This document shows positions 1 to 8,665 of a stretch of 64,000 bases of DNA, one piece after another. The position numbers were made by a program, and so were the translations under genes. The notes under the pieces were generated by a model. That model was not told the origin of the DNA, did no database searches, and worked only from the letters and a program-made list of their open reading frames with translations. Source of the stretch: Rhodopseudomonas sp. (lineage in GTDB: Bacteria > Pseudomonadota > Alphaproteobacteria > Rhizobiales > Xanthobacteraceae); assembly GCA_016124795.1 (NCBI GenBank), contig WGNB01000042.1, positions 1-64,000 of the forward strand. Direction: 5' to 3'. Numbering within the stretch: the first letter of the stretch is position 1; each line of letters begins with the position of its first letter.

Positions 1-90
1 CCGGCGTTACTTGCAGAGCCTATAGCGTCATCCTACGTATAGTGTCGAAGAGCAACTGGCGTACAAAATCATCTTCGTTTTCGACCGGGT

Positions 91-118
91 GAGGCCTTCG
101 GGCATTCCGAAGGGCCTC
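91..118 (+). other. Hairpin in lon upstream region
   Basis: GAGGCC/GGCCTC and TTCGG/CCGAA pair around a 5-base loop with one bulged G, about 110 bases ahead of lon. There is no T-tract, so it is not a convincing intrinsic terminator. It could be a leader hairpin or the end of the preceding gene's transcript. Nothing else is supported in bases 1-227, which presumably also hold the lon promoter. Confidence 0.35.
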
Positions 119-227
119 GGGACTTTCAAGCGTCCCGCGACCGCTTACCCACCTTATCGGCACTGTCCGGCGATGCCGCATCTGCGGGTCCTCGAACAGG
201 GGCACAACAAAAAAGGACTGGAAGCCA

Positions 228-2666
228 ATGACCACCAAGCCACGACCCACGCTGCAGCCGGGCGACACCCGGGCTTATCCAGTTTTGCCACTGCGCGACA
301 TCGTGGTGTTCCCGCACATGATCGTTCCGCTCTTTGTCGGCCGTGAAAAGTCGATCAAGGCGCTGGAAGAGGTGATGCGCTCCGACACCTTCATCCTGCT
401 GGCGACGCAGAAGAATGCGTCCGACGACGATCCGGCCACCGACTCGATCTTCGAGGTCGGCACGCTGGCCAGCGTTCTGCAACTGCTCAAGCTGCCCGAC
501 GGCACCGTCAAGGTGCTGGTCGAAGGCGCGACCCGCGCCAAGGTGCTCAAGTACAATGAGCGCGAGGATTATTACGAAGCCGACGCCACCGCGCTTGCCG
601 ACGATCTCGGCGAGAAGGTTGAGGCCGAGGCGATGGCGCGTTCGGTCGTCACCGAATTCGAAAACTATGTGAAGCTGAACAAGAAGGTGTCGCCGGAAGT
701 CGTCGGCGTGATCCAGCAGATCGAGGATTACGCCAAGCTCGCCGACACCGTCGCCTCGCATCTGGCCGTCAAGATTCCGGACAAGCAGGACATCCTGGAG
801 ACGCCGTCCGTCACCCAGCGCCTGGAGAAGGTGCTCGGCCTGATGGAGAGCGAGATCTCGGTGTTGCAGGTCGAGAAGCGCATCCGGACCCGCGTCAAGC
901 GGCAGATGGAGAAGACCCAGCGCGAGTACTACCTCAACGAGCAGATGAAGGCGATCCAGAAGGAGCTTGGCGACGAGGAAGGCAAGGATGAACTTGCCGA
1001 GCTCGAAGACAAGATCAAGAAGACCAAGCTGTCGAAGGAAGCTCGCGAGAAGGCCACGCATGAGCTGAAGAAGCTGCGTCAGATGTCGCCGATGTCTGCC
1101 GAGGCGACGGTGGTGCGCAACTATCTCGACTGGCTGCTGTCGATCCCGTGGGGCAAGAAGAGCAAGGTCAAGAAGGACCTGGCGGCTGCCCAGACGCTGC
1201 TCGACACCGATCACTTCGGTCTGGAAAAGGTCAAGGAACGCATCGTCGAATATCTCGCCGTGCAGCAGCGTGCCAACAAGCTGACCGGTCCGATCCTGTG
1301 CCTCGTCGGCCCGCCCGGCGTCGGCAAGACCTCGCTCGGCAAGTCGATCGCCAAGGCGACCGGCCGTGAGTTCGTCCGTGTGTCGCTCGGCGGCGTGCGG
1401 GACGAGGCCGAGATCCGCGGTCACCGGCGGACCTACATCGGTTCGATGCCTGGCAAGATCATCCAGTCGATGCGCAAGGCCAAGACCTCGAACCCGCTGT
1501 TCCTGCTGGACGAGATCGACAAGATGGGCGCCGATTTCCGCGGCGATCCGTCGTCGGCTTTGCTCGAGGTGCTCGACCCCGAACAGAACGGCTCGTTCGC
1601 CGACCATTATCTGGAAGTCGAATACGACCTGTCGAACGTGATGTTCATCACGACCGCCAACACGCTGAATATCCCGGCGCCGTTGATGGATCGTATGGAG
1701 ATCATCCGGATCGCCGGCTACACCGAGGACGAGAAGCTCGAGATCGCGCGCAAGCATCTGATCCCGCACGCGGTCGCCAAGCACGGCCTCGAGATGAAGG
1801 AATGGTCGATCGACAATGACGGGCTGCTGCTGCTGATCCGCCGTTACACGCGGGAAGCGGGCGTCCGTAACCTCGAGCGCGAGATCTCGACCGTGATCCG
1901 CAAGGCGGTCAAGGAACTGACGCTCGACCCGAAGAAGAAGTCGATCGCGGTTACCGCCGCCAATCTGGCCGATTATCTGGGCGTGGCGAAGTATCGCTAC
2001 GGCGAGATCGAGTCCGAGGATCTGGTCGGCATGGTCACCGGTCTGGCCTGGACCGACGTGGGCGGCGAGCTGCTGACCATCGAAGGCATCATGATGCCGG
2101 GCAAGGGCAAGATGACCGTCACGGGCAATTTGCGTGACGTGATGAAGGAGTCGATTTCGGCGGCGGCGTCCTACGTCCGCTCGCGCGCGGTCGCCTTCGG
2201 CATCGAGCCGCCTTTGTTCGACAAGCGCGACATTCACGTGCACGTGCCGGAAGGCGCGACGCCGAAGGATGGACCGTCGGCCGGTGTGGCCATGGTCACG
2301 GCGATTGTCTCGGTGATGACCGGTATTCCGGTTCGCCGCGACGTGGCGATGACCGGCGAGATCACGCTGCGCGGCCGGGTGCTGCCGATCGGCGGCCTGA
2401 AGGAGAAGATGCTGGCAGCGGCGCGCGGCGGCATGAAGACGGTCTTGATCCCGGAGGAGAACGCCAAGGATCTGGTCGACATCTCCGACACGATCAAGAA
2501 GGGCCTGGAGATCATCCCGGTCAGCCGGATGGACGAGGTGATCAAGCACGCGCTGGTCCGTCCGCCGGTGGCGATCGAATGGGACGAGGCGAGCGCCAAG
2601 CTCGCCGCCACGGCGGCCAAGGATGCGGCCGCCGAGGAAGATGGCTCCGGCCTGACCGCGCACTGA
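228..2666 (+). CDS. lon: ATP-dependent protease La (Lon)
   Basis: Cytosolic ATP-dependent serine protease that degrades misfolded and regulatory proteins. The 812-residue length is typical of bacterial LonA. The order is an N-terminal substrate-binding domain ([14 protein letters not shown] near the start), a coiled-coil middle, an AAA+ module with Walker [10 protein letters not shown] near residue 361 and Walker [10 protein letters not shown] near 424, and a C-terminal protease domain. The catalytic Ser lies in [11 protein letters not shown] (about 684) and the Lys in [13 protein letters not shown] (about 727), which form the Ser-Lys dyad. The ATG is preceded by AAGGA about 10 bases upstream. 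In this group lon usually follows clpX, which would lie off the left edge. A strong terminator follows, so lon ends its transcript. Confidence 0.97.
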   Translation: MTTKPRPTLQPGDTRAYPVLPLRDIVVFPHMIVPLFVGREKSIKALEEVMRSDTFILLATQKNASDDDPATDSIFEVGTLASVLQLLKLPDGTVKVLVEGATRAKVLKYNEREDYYEADATALADDLGEKVEAEAMARSVVTEFENYVKLNKKVSPEVVGVIQQIEDYAKLADTVASHLAVKIPDKQDILETPSVTQRLEKVLGLMESEISVLQVEKRIRTRVKRQMEKTQREYYLNEQMKAIQKELGDEEGKDELAELEDKIKKTKLSKEAREKATHELKKLRQMSPMSAEATVVRNYLDWLLSIPWGKKSKVKKDLAAAQTLLDTDHFGLEKVKERIVEYLAVQQRANKLTGPILCLVGPPGVGKTSLGKSIAKATGREFVRVSLGGVRDEAEIRGHRRTYIGSMPGKIIQSMRKAKTSNPLFLLDEIDKMGADFRGDPSSALLEVLDPEQNGSFADHYLEVEYDLSNVMFITTANTLNIPAPLMDRMEIIRIAGYTEDEKLEIARKHLIPHAVAKHGLEMKEWSIDNDGLLLLIRRYTREAGVRNLEREISTVIRKAVKELTLDPKKKSIAVTAANLADYLGVAKYRYGEIESEDLVGMVTGLAWTDVGGELLTIEGIMMPGKGKMTVTGNLRDVMKESISAAASYVRSRAVAFGIEPPLFDKRDIHVHVPEGATPKDGPSAGVAMVTAIVSVMTGIPVRRDVAMTGEITLRGRVLPIGGLKEKMLAAARGGMKTVLIPEENAKDLVDISDTIKKGLEIIPVSRMDEVIKHALVRPPVAIEWDEASAKLAATAAKDAAAEEDGSGLTAH

Positions 2667-2690
2667 GCGGGACGGCTTTAACGCTATGGC

Positions 2691-2716
2691 AAAACGGCGC
2701 CGCAAGGCGCCGTTTT
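2691..2716 (+). terminator. Intrinsic terminator after lon
   Basis: Perfect 11-base stem AAAACGGCGCC / GGCGCCGTTTT around a GCAA tetraloop, 24 bases after the lon stop codon. The right arm ends in TTTT, and a second T-run follows shortly. The A/T flanks make it usable on both strands. Confidence 0.85.
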
Positions 2717-2798
2717 CGCATTTTCGGGCGGGTTTAGGGCGTCGTTGTGCTTGCGTCCGGGCGCCGGATGGCGATAAATCCACACGGTTCGTTGGTTC

Positions 2799-2874
2799 GG
2801 GCGATTAGCTCAGTTGGTAGAGCGCCTCCTTTACACGGAGGATGTCGGCGGTTCGAGTCCGTCATCGCCCACCA
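2799..2874 (+). tRNA. tRNA-Val (anticodon TAC)
   Basis: A complete cloverleaf can be drawn. The acceptor stem is GGGCGAT/ATCGCCC, the D arm is GCTC-AGTTGGTA-GAGC, and the anticodon stem is CCTCC/GGAGG with loop TTTACAC (anticodon TAC, reads GUA). The T arm is GGCGG-TTCGAGT-CCGTC with one G-T pair. CCA is encoded at 2872-2874. Confidence 0.96.
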
Positions 2875-2915
2875 GAATTTCGGGTCAGTCCCGACCCGGA
2901 AATCCGTCGACATCA

Positions 2916-3587
2916 ATGGCAACAACCAGCAAGCCGAAAACCAAGAAGGCGCGCAAAACGGCTTCCCGCGATGGCGCGCGCACCGCGCGCCGCCTGCTGG
3001 AGGCCGCGACCGCCGAGTTTTCGCGGCGCGGCTACGAAGGCGCGCGCATCGAGCGCATCATAGCCAAGGCCGGCTGCAATATGCGCATGCTGTATCACTA
3101 TTACGGCAGCAAGCAGAAGCTTTACCTGGCCGTGCTCGAGCGGATCTACGCCGACATTCGCGAAAAGGAACAGCAGCTGGCGCTCGATCACCTCGCGCCG
3201 CTCGAAGGCATCACCGCTCTAGTCGACTTCACCTATTCGCACTTCGCCGAGAACAAGGACTTCGTCCAGATCACGCTGAATGAAAACGTCGAGCGCGGCG
3301 TCCATCTCGCCCGCTTGCACAGCGTGCAGGAGAAGTCGTCGCCATTGCTGGCGCAGATCACGACGCTGTTGAAGCGCGGTCGCGACGACGGCGTCTTTCG
3401 CGATGGCGTCGACGCATTGCAGCTTTACGTATCGATCGTCGCGTTATCCTGCCACCATATCAACAACGTCTACACTTTGTCGCTGACCTTCGGTACAGAC
3501 CTCGGATCGGAAAGCTGGCGCAAGGAGCGGCGCGGCCATGTCAGGCAGATGATCCTGTCTTACCTGACGGATATGCGGTCCGTTTAG
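2916..3587 (+). CDS. TetR/AcrR family transcriptional regulator
   Basis: DNA-binding repressor of the TetR type, 223 residues. After a Lys-rich N-terminus the helix-turn-helix region reads LLEAATAEFSRRGYEGARIERIIAKAGCNMRMLYHYYGSKQKLY (in part), which is characteristic of the family. The rest is the variable ligand domain, so the inducer cannot be read. A longer in-frame start at 2814 lies inside the tRNA and was rejected in favour of ATG 2916, which has only a weak SD. Its stop overlaps the convergent amidase stop by 4 bases. It is a good candidate for binding the palindrome at 5008-5029 between the amidase and the ABC binding protein, but this is inference. Confidence 0.88.
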   Translation: MATTSKPKTKKARKTASRDGARTARRLLEAATAEFSRRGYEGARIERIIAKAGCNMRMLYHYYGSKQKLYLAVLERIYADIREKEQQLALDHLAPLEGITALVDFTYSHFAENKDFVQITLNENVERGVHLARLHSVQEKSSPLLAQITTLLKRGRDDGVFRDGVDALQLYVSIVALSCHHINNVYTLSLTFGTDLGSESWRKERRGHVRQMILSYLTDMRSV

Positions 3588-4804
3588 AGCGGCGCCATCG
3601 ACGGAACGCGGTCGATCATCGATTGAATGACCCTGGCCATGGCGATGGTCTTGCGATCGGAGCCGGGGCGGCCGGCGAGCATGACGGCCAGCGGCAGGCC
3701 GTCGCCGTTCAACTCACCGGGCACAGTTACCAGCGGACCATGAAAGGCGGTCCACGGCGTCTGGTAACTCTGGTCGCCGGTGGTCGCAAAGCCGCGCGGC
3801 GCGGCGCTCGGCGTCGGCTGCAGGATGACGGCGTCGAAGTCTTTCAACTGGTCCCAGGCCTGCTGGCGGGCTGCCGTCAACCGTTGCGCGGCCGCGACGG
3901 CATCGGATTCGATCAGAGTGGCGGCGAACAGCAGCGCATCGTGAAACAGGGGTTTGAGAAGGTTGGCGTGGCTCTTTAGCAGGCTGCCATGCGCGGCGTA
4001 GGCTTCCCACAACATCACGGTTCGATGGTCCTGGATCACCGCTGCGAAATCGATGTCGAATTTCGCGCGTTCGACGAAGATCCCGGCGCGGGTCAACTTG
4101 GCAATCGTCCGGTGGTGGAAATCCCTTACGTCGGCGGAACTGTTGGCGCTGTATCGATCCGGCAGGTAGGCGAGTTTCATCCTGCCTGCCGGCTCGCCGT
4201 TGGCAAGGCTGGGTAAAGCCGCCATCACGGCGAGCGCTTGCGCTGCCAAGCCGACATGACGCGCCATAACGCCCGGCGTATCGAAGGAAGGCGATAGCGG
4301 CACAACGCCGTCGGTTGGCAGCAGGCCGTAGCTCGGTTTGATGGCCGCGACCCCGCAATAGGCGGCGGGCCGGCACAGCGAGCCGGCGGTCTGGGTGCCG
4401 AGCGCGACGGGGACCATACCGGCCGCCACCGCCGCGGCGCTGCCGCTGCTGGATCCGCCCGGACTGTGCATGAGAGCGTAAGGATTGCGCGTCGCAGCGG
4501 GATCGACAAAGGCAAATTCGGTCGTCACGGTTTTGCCCAAGGGGATGAAGTCGGCGTTGCGTAACCGGCGGACAATGGTTGCGTCGGCGGACGCCGGCGT
4601 GATGTCGCGTCTCGTCTCCGATCCGGCGCGCGTCCGCATCCCGCAGACATCGATGACATCTTTGACGCCGAGAAAGGTGCCGTTCCTCGCGACGGCCAAT
4701 GGGTCGATATAGGCCCAGGCGCCGACCTTGGATTCCCATGATTGGATGGCGGCGCGATGGTTGGGGCCTGTCGCAGGCTCCGGCACTTGGCGGTTTTCCG
4801 TCAT
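3584..4804 (-). CDS. Amidase signature family hydrolase
   Basis: Hydrolyses an amide bond with a Lys-Ser-Ser triad. The likely residues are Lys48 (FLGVKDVID), the cis-Ser in GGSSSGS (116-122) and nucleophile Ser142 in TQTAGSLCRPAAYCG. At 406 residues it is on the short side for the family, with a compact C-terminal half. The substrate cannot be told from sequence. Its ATG overlaps the TGA of the small ORF 4801-4986 as ATGA and has no clear SD, so translation is probably coupled. It is divergent from an ABC substrate-binding protein and RidA, which suggests uptake and hydrolysis of an amide or peptide-like compound. GatA and AtzE/AtzF-like enzymes are in the same superfamily; the absence of gatB and gatC nearby argues against GatA. 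Confidence 0.88.
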   Translation of the reverse strand: MTENRQVPEPATGPNHRAAIQSWESKVGAWAYIDPLAVARNGTFLGVKDVIDVCGMRTRAGSETRRDITPASADATIVRRLRNADFIPLGKTVTTEFAFVDPAATRNPYALMHSPGGSSSGSAAAVAAGMVPVALGTQTAGSLCRPAAYCGVAAIKPSYGLLPTDGVVPLSPSFDTPGVMARHVGLAAQALAVMAALPSLANGEPAGRMKLAYLPDRYSANSSADVRDFHHRTIAKLTRAGIFVERAKFDIDFAAVIQDHRTVMLWEAYAAHGSLLKSHANLLKPLFHDALLFAATLIESDAVAAAQRLTAARQQAWDQLKDFDAVILQPTPSAAPRGFATTGDQSYQTPWTAFHGPLVTVPGELNGDGLPLAVMLAGRPGSDRKTIAMARVIQSMIDRVPSMAPL

Positions 4805-4986
4805 GCGTGGCCCATGGGCTGTGCCCTTGCCACATTATGCGGCGGAGCGGGCCTGAAGCTGGCGTCGATTTGGGCAACCGCCCGAACCGCTTGAGCGGGC
4901 CGTCTCCGCGCAAATGCCGGCACCTCGGACGACATTGTCTGAATCTCGCGGTCGATCAATTCGTTAGGTCGTGAATTCGCGGTCAT
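4801..4986 (-). CDS. Small ORF coupled to the amidase (61 aa, hypothetical)
   Basis: A possible 61-residue protein beginning MTANSRPNELIDREIQ. The start ATG at 4986 has an AAGAGG Shine-Dalgarno 4 bases upstream, and its TGA overlaps the amidase ATG. It begins just downstream, on the minus strand, of the operator-like palindrome at 5008-5029, so it would be the first cistron of the amidase transcript. The sequence is basic with a Pro/Ala-rich second half and no membrane segment. I do not recognise a family. By position it could be an accessory subunit, as GatC or AtzG are for other amidases, or simply a leader ORF that sets up coupling. The support is positional only. Confidence 0.4.
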   Translation of the reverse strand: MTANSRPNELIDREIQTMSSEVPAFARRRPAQAVRAVAQIDASFRPAPPHNVARAQPMGHA

Positions 4987-5007
4987 GACGCCTCTTGGCA
5001 TGCATCT

Positions 5008-5029
5008 TGTAAGTAAGAATATACTTACA
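5008..5029. promoter_or_regulatory. TetR-type operator in divergent promoter
   Basis: Perfect inverted repeat TGTAAGTA-N6-TACTTACA in the 78-base gap between the small ORF/amidase (minus) and the binding protein (plus). Its spacer and right arm contain TATACT (5020-5025), with TTGGCA at 4995-5000 as a plausible -35 (19-base spacing) for the plus-strand gene. AATATA at 5018-5023 reads TATATT on the minus strand. A bound repressor would block both directions. The TetR gene at 2916 is the nearest candidate. Confidence 0.7.
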
Positions 5030-5064
5030 TAAGCTGCCAACGCATTGCAACGGAGGATCGGACG

Positions 5065-6681
5065 ATGAACCGCAGGCGATTTCTGACCCAGACAGCTCTT
5101 ATCGGCTCAAGCGCGATAGTGCCGTGGCTGAAATACATTCCGGCCGAAGCGGCGACGCCGGGCAATACCTTGGTGCTGGTGGCGGAGGACGGGCCCAATG
5201 GCCTCGATCCGCAGGGGGCGGCGACGTCGCGGCCGGTCTTCGGCGTCGCCTTTAACGTCTATGACCGCCTGATCACTCATGGCCGCAAGAAGCGGCCGGA
5301 CGGTTCGCTGACCTACGATTACAGCACCTTCGAACCGGAACTCGCGGAATCCTGGACGGTGTCGCCGGACGGCAAGACCTTCACCTTCAGACTGCGCCGT
5401 GATGCCAGATTCCATGATGGAACGCCGGTCACCGCCGAAGACGTGAAGTGGTCGTTCGATCGCGTTGTATCGGTGGGCGGCTTCCCGAGTGCACAGATGA
5501 GTTCGGGAGCGATGAAGAAGCCGGAGCAGTTCACCGTCGTCGATCCGCACACATTCCGGATTGAGATTCCGGCCAAGAACAAGTTGACGCTTCCCAATCT
5601 CACGACTCCGGTGGCCGTGATCTATAATTCGAAAGTCGCCAAGGCCCATGCCACCGAGAAGGATCCCTGGGCACGCGACTATCTCAAGATCACGGCGGCC
5701 GGCGGCGGCGCCTTTAAGGTCGCGGAATGGCAGTCCGGGCAGCAGATCGTTTATGCCCGTTTCGATGGCTGGAAGAGCGGCCCGCGTCCCGCCTTGGAGC
5801 GCGTGGTCATGCGCCAGGTCCCCAATGCCGGAAATCGCCGCGCGATGCTCGAACGCGGCGACACCGATATGGTCTATGGCCTTAATCCCAAGGATGCCAG
5901 CGAACTGGCGGCCGCCGGCGCGATGAAAGTAGTCGGCACGCCGATCGAGAACAGCATGTGGTATCTCGGTATGAACGTCACCAAGCCGCCGTTCAACAAC
6001 GTGCGCCTGCGCCAGGCCATCGCCTATGCCGTGCCTTATGAAAAAATCATGCAAATCGCGACCTATGGCCGATCTCGCCCGCTATTCGGCGCGACCAAGC
6101 CGATCGATGCAACCTGGCCACAGCCATTTCCTTACAAGACCGACATGGCCAAGGCGAAGGCGTTGCTCGCCGAATCCGGGGCCGGCGGTACTCTCAGCGT
6201 TCCGTTTTATTACAACACCGGGGCAGGGACGCTCATGGAGCCTACCGCCATCCTGATCGCTGAAAGTCTCGGCCGACTCGGCATCAAGACCACGATCGAA
6301 AAGATCCCCGGTTCGGTCTGGACCGCCAAGCTGCTGGAAAAATCCATGCCGCTTTATCTCAATACATTCGGCGGCTGGCTGAATTACCCGGAGTATTTCT
6401 TCTACTTCTGCTACCACGGCGCCAACCGGCTGTTCAACACGATGGGCTACAAGAACCCGGCCATGGACAAGCTGATTGATGCCGCCGCGGTTGAGACCGA
6501 TCCGGCTAAATATGCCGATGATGTCAAGGGTTTCGTCAAGATGGCGATCGATGATGTGCCACGGGTGCCGTTGTTCCAGGAATATCTCGAAGTGGCCATG
6601 GCGAAATCGGTCGACGGTTATACGTACTGGTATCATCGCCAGTTCGACGCCCGGCCGATTTCGAAATCATCCAAGGTTTAA
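5065..6681 (+). CDS. ABC transporter substrate-binding protein, family 5 (peptide/nickel type)
   Basis: Periplasmic solute-binding protein of the DppA/OppA/NikA superfamily, 538 residues. The N-terminus MNRRRFLTQTALIGSSAIVPW carries a twin-arginine motif, a hydrophobic stretch and an AEA cleavage site, so Tat export is likely. The body shows the family signature ELAESWTVSPDGKTFTFRLR followed by DARFHDGTPVTAEDVKWSFDRV. ATG 5065 has a GGAGG SD 8 bases upstream. No permease or ATPase genes are adjacent, so it must work with a transporter encoded elsewhere or have lost its partners. It pairs with the amidase across a shared operator and is followed by a RidA gene, probably in one transcript. Confidence 0.92.
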   Translation: MNRRRFLTQTALIGSSAIVPWLKYIPAEAATPGNTLVLVAEDGPNGLDPQGAATSRPVFGVAFNVYDRLITHGRKKRPDGSLTYDYSTFEPELAESWTVSPDGKTFTFRLRRDARFHDGTPVTAEDVKWSFDRVVSVGGFPSAQMSSGAMKKPEQFTVVDPHTFRIEIPAKNKLTLPNLTTPVAVIYNSKVAKAHATEKDPWARDYLKITAAGGGAFKVAEWQSGQQIVYARFDGWKSGPRPALERVVMRQVPNAGNRRAMLERGDTDMVYGLNPKDASELAAAGAMKVVGTPIENSMWYLGMNVTKPPFNNVRLRQAIAYAVPYEKIMQIATYGRSRPLFGATKPIDATWPQPFPYKTDMAKAKALLAESGAGGTLSVPFYYNTGAGTLMEPTAILIAESLGRLGIKTTIEKIPGSVWTAKLLEKSMPLYLNTFGGWLNYPEYFFYFCYHGANRLFNTMGYKNPAMDKLIDAAAVETDPAKYADDVKGFVKMAIDDVPRVPLFQEYLEVAMAKSVDGYTYWYHRQFDARPISKSSKV

Positions 6682-6686
6682 GCGGA

Positions 6687-6721
6687 GCGGGGGACGGTCG
6701 ATCGATGCGGCCGTTCCCCGC
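6687..6721 (+). other. Intercistronic hairpin between binding protein and ridA-like gene
   Basis: GCGGGGGACGG pairs with CCGTTCCCCGC (one mismatch) around a 13-base loop, filling most of the 52-base gap. There is no T-tract, so it is more likely an mRNA-stability element or partial terminator that leaves the binding protein in excess. Confidence 0.5.
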
Positions 6722-6733
6722 GCAGGGGGCTGA

Positions 6734-7207
6734 ATGACAGAGGATATTTTTGACAAGCGCGTGGCGGCTCTCGGGCTGGTGCTGCCCGCGGTTCCGAAAC
6801 CGATCGCGAATTTCCTTCCGTTTCGTCGGGAGGGTTCTACGATCTATCTCGCCGGCCAGGTGTGCGAACTTGAAGGCGAGGTGGTCTATCGCGGCAAGGT
6901 TGGTCGGGACTTTGACCTTGCAACCGGGCAAGCCGCGGCCCGGATCTGCGCGCTGAATCTGCTCGCCGCGTTGCGGCTGGCCTGCGGCGGTTCGTTCGGG
7001 CCAGTCAAGGCCTGTATCCGGCTTGGCGGCTTCGTGAATTGCACGCCTGATTTCGAGCAGGCGCCACAGGTGATCAACGGCGCGTCGGATCTATTCGGCG
7101 AGATTTTCGGCGAGGCCGGGCTTCATGCCCGCACCGCCATCGGGGTTGCGGCCTTGCCCCGTGGCGCGGCGGTCGAGGTTGATGCCTTCGTGGCGGTCAA
7201 AAGCTAG
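6734..7207 (+). CDS. RidA/YjgF family protein
   Basis: Member of the RidA (reactive intermediate deaminase) superfamily, 157 residues. The recognisable parts are FRREGSTIYLAGQVCE near residue 35, VKACIRLGGFVNCTPDF near 97, and a C-terminal HARTAIGVAALPRGAAVEVDAFV. Family members hydrolyse enamines or imines released by PLP enzymes or nitrogen catabolism. The last motif keeps the R-xxxGVxxLPxxAxVE layout of active Rid proteins. An AGGGGG SD precedes ATG 6734, and the gene lies 52 bases after the binding-protein gene, so it is probably its second cistron. Its place beside an amidase suggests clean-up of an unstable nitrogenous product. Confidence 0.9.
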   Translation: MTEDIFDKRVAALGLVLPAVPKPIANFLPFRREGSTIYLAGQVCELEGEVVYRGKVGRDFDLATGQAAARICALNLLAALRLACGGSFGPVKACIRLGGFVNCTPDFEQAPQVINGASDLFGEIFGEAGLHARTAIGVAALPRGAAVEVDAFVAVKS

Positions 7208-7288
7208 CGACGCTGACAGGACCGGAACACCAACGGACGACAGAGGCCTTGCTGTCGAAGATGGGCCTTGCCGCGGACGCCGATGGGG

Positions 7289-8542
7289 CTATGCCCGCTC
7301 TTCCCACAGCGCGGCCAGATGCACGATGGTGCGCACGGCCGCTTCCATGTCCTGCACCGACACCCATTCCAGCGTGGAATGGAAGGCGTGTTCGCCGGCG
7401 AAGATGTTCGGGCAGGGCAGCCCCATGAAGGACAGTCGCGAGCCGTCGGTGCCGCCGCGAATGCTGCCTTTCACCGGCGACAGACCCGCGCGGCGCACCG
7501 CCTCCAGCGCGTTGTCGACCACTTGCGGGTAACGGTCGAGCACGTCCTTCATGTTGCGGTATTGGTGGGTGACTTCCAGCCGATACGTCGAGCGCGGATA
7601 ATCGCGCATGACCTCTTTGACGGTTGCATCGAGCAGCGCGGCCTTGTCGCGCAAACCCTGCTCGGTGAAATCGCGGAGGATGAATTTCAATGTCGCCTGA
7701 CCGAGCGCGGCATTGACGCCATGCGGATGGATGAAGCCCTCCTGGCCTTCGGTCGTTTCCGGTGAGCAGGTATTTTTCGGCAGGGCATCAATAATGCGGG
7801 CGGCGATCTTGATGGCGTTTTCCATTGCGCCTTTGGCAAAGCCGGGATGGGCGCTGACGCCATCGATGACGACGGTCGCGGCATCGGCCGAAAACGTCTC
7901 GTTCTCGACATGGCCTGCGGTCTCGCCGTCGATGGTATAAGCGAAGTCGGCGCCCAGTCGTTTCAGGTCGGCCTTGTCGACGCCGCGGCCGATTTCCTCA
8001 TCCGGCGTAAACAACACCTTGATCGCGCCGTGCTTGATCTCAGGGTGGGCGGCGAGGAAACGCATGGCGTCGACGATCTCGGCGAGCCCTGCCTTGTTGT
8101 CGGCGCCGAGCAGCGTGGTGCCGTCCGAGGTGACGATGTCGTTGCCGATCTGGGTGGCGAGCGCGGGATGCTCGGCGGCGCGGATGATCTGGCTGCGATC
8201 GCCGGGCAACACGATATCGCCGCCGGCATAGCCACGCACGATCTGCGGCTTCACGCCGGCGCCCGTGCAATCCGGCGAGGTGTCCATGTGCGAGCAGAAG
8301 CAGATCGCCGGCACCGTCTTTCCGGTATTGGCCGGCAAGGTGGCATAGACATAACCGTTGTCGTCAACCGCGGCATCGGTCAGTCCGATGTCGTGTAACT
8401 CAGTCACCAGCAGACGGCCGAGGTTCTTCTGCTTTTCCGTCGACGGGCATGTCGGCGAGTCCGGGTCGGACTGGGTGTCGATTGCGACATAGCGCAGGAA
8501 GCGTTCGAGGACGGTGTAGTCGAATTCAAATGGCGATGGCAC
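7289..8542 (-). CDS. pepT: Peptidase T (tripeptide aminopeptidase)
   Basis: Zinc-dependent M20 aminopeptidase that removes the N-terminal residue of tripeptides. The 417-residue length matches the family. Metal-site motifs are FCSHMDTSPD (His and Asp), GADNKAG (bridging Asp), FTPDEEIGRG (catalytic and metal-binding Glu) and IDGETAG; the terminal metal His is in AGEHAFHS. The start is GTG at 8542; no ATG lies close enough to keep the conserved N-terminus FLRYVAIDTQSDP. It fits the amide/peptide theme of its left neighbours but is convergent with the RidA gene, so it has its own promoter. Confidence 0.94.
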   Translation of the reverse strand: MPSPFEFDYTVLERFLRYVAIDTQSDPDSPTCPSTEKQKNLGRLLVTELHDIGLTDAAVDDNGYVYATLPANTGKTVPAICFCSHMDTSPDCTGAGVKPQIVRGYAGGDIVLPGDRSQIIRAAEHPALATQIGNDIVTSDGTTLLGADNKAGLAEIVDAMRFLAAHPEIKHGAIKVLFTPDEEIGRGVDKADLKRLGADFAYTIDGETAGHVENETFSADAATVVIDGVSAHPGFAKGAMENAIKIAARIIDALPKNTCSPETTEGQEGFIHPHGVNAALGQATLKFILRDFTEQGLRDKAALLDATVKEVMRDYPRSTYRLEVTHQYRNMKDVLDRYPQVVDNALEAVRRAGLSPVKGSIRGGTDGSRLSFMGLPCPNIFAGEHAFHSTLEWVSVQDMEAAVRTIVHLAALWEERA

Positions 8543-8665
8543 GTTGGGTCTCGATCCGGCTTGGGGCGATGATTGGCGGCACCGCCTTTTACAGCGCCAA
8601 AGCCGCCGGTTGGAGTCCGCCGCCCGGAGGACGGCATCCGCGTTATCGCGCAGCGCCGTGGCGGA

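Noticed and set aside
126-2783. 885-codon minus-strand ORF opposite lon
   Set aside because: It mirrors lon in antisense, has the Arg/His-rich composition typical of GC-rich shadow frames and lacks any recognisable motif.
2814-2915. Longer start for the first TetR gene
   Set aside because: The extension lies inside tRNA-Val; the in-frame ATG at 2916 fits the family N-terminus.
4996-5011. Sigma-54-like promoter TGGCATGCATCTTGTA before the ABC binding protein
   Set aside because: The -24 GG is good, but the essential -12 GC is GT and C of the first block is T; a sigma-70-type reading (TTGGCA/TATACT) explains the region as well.
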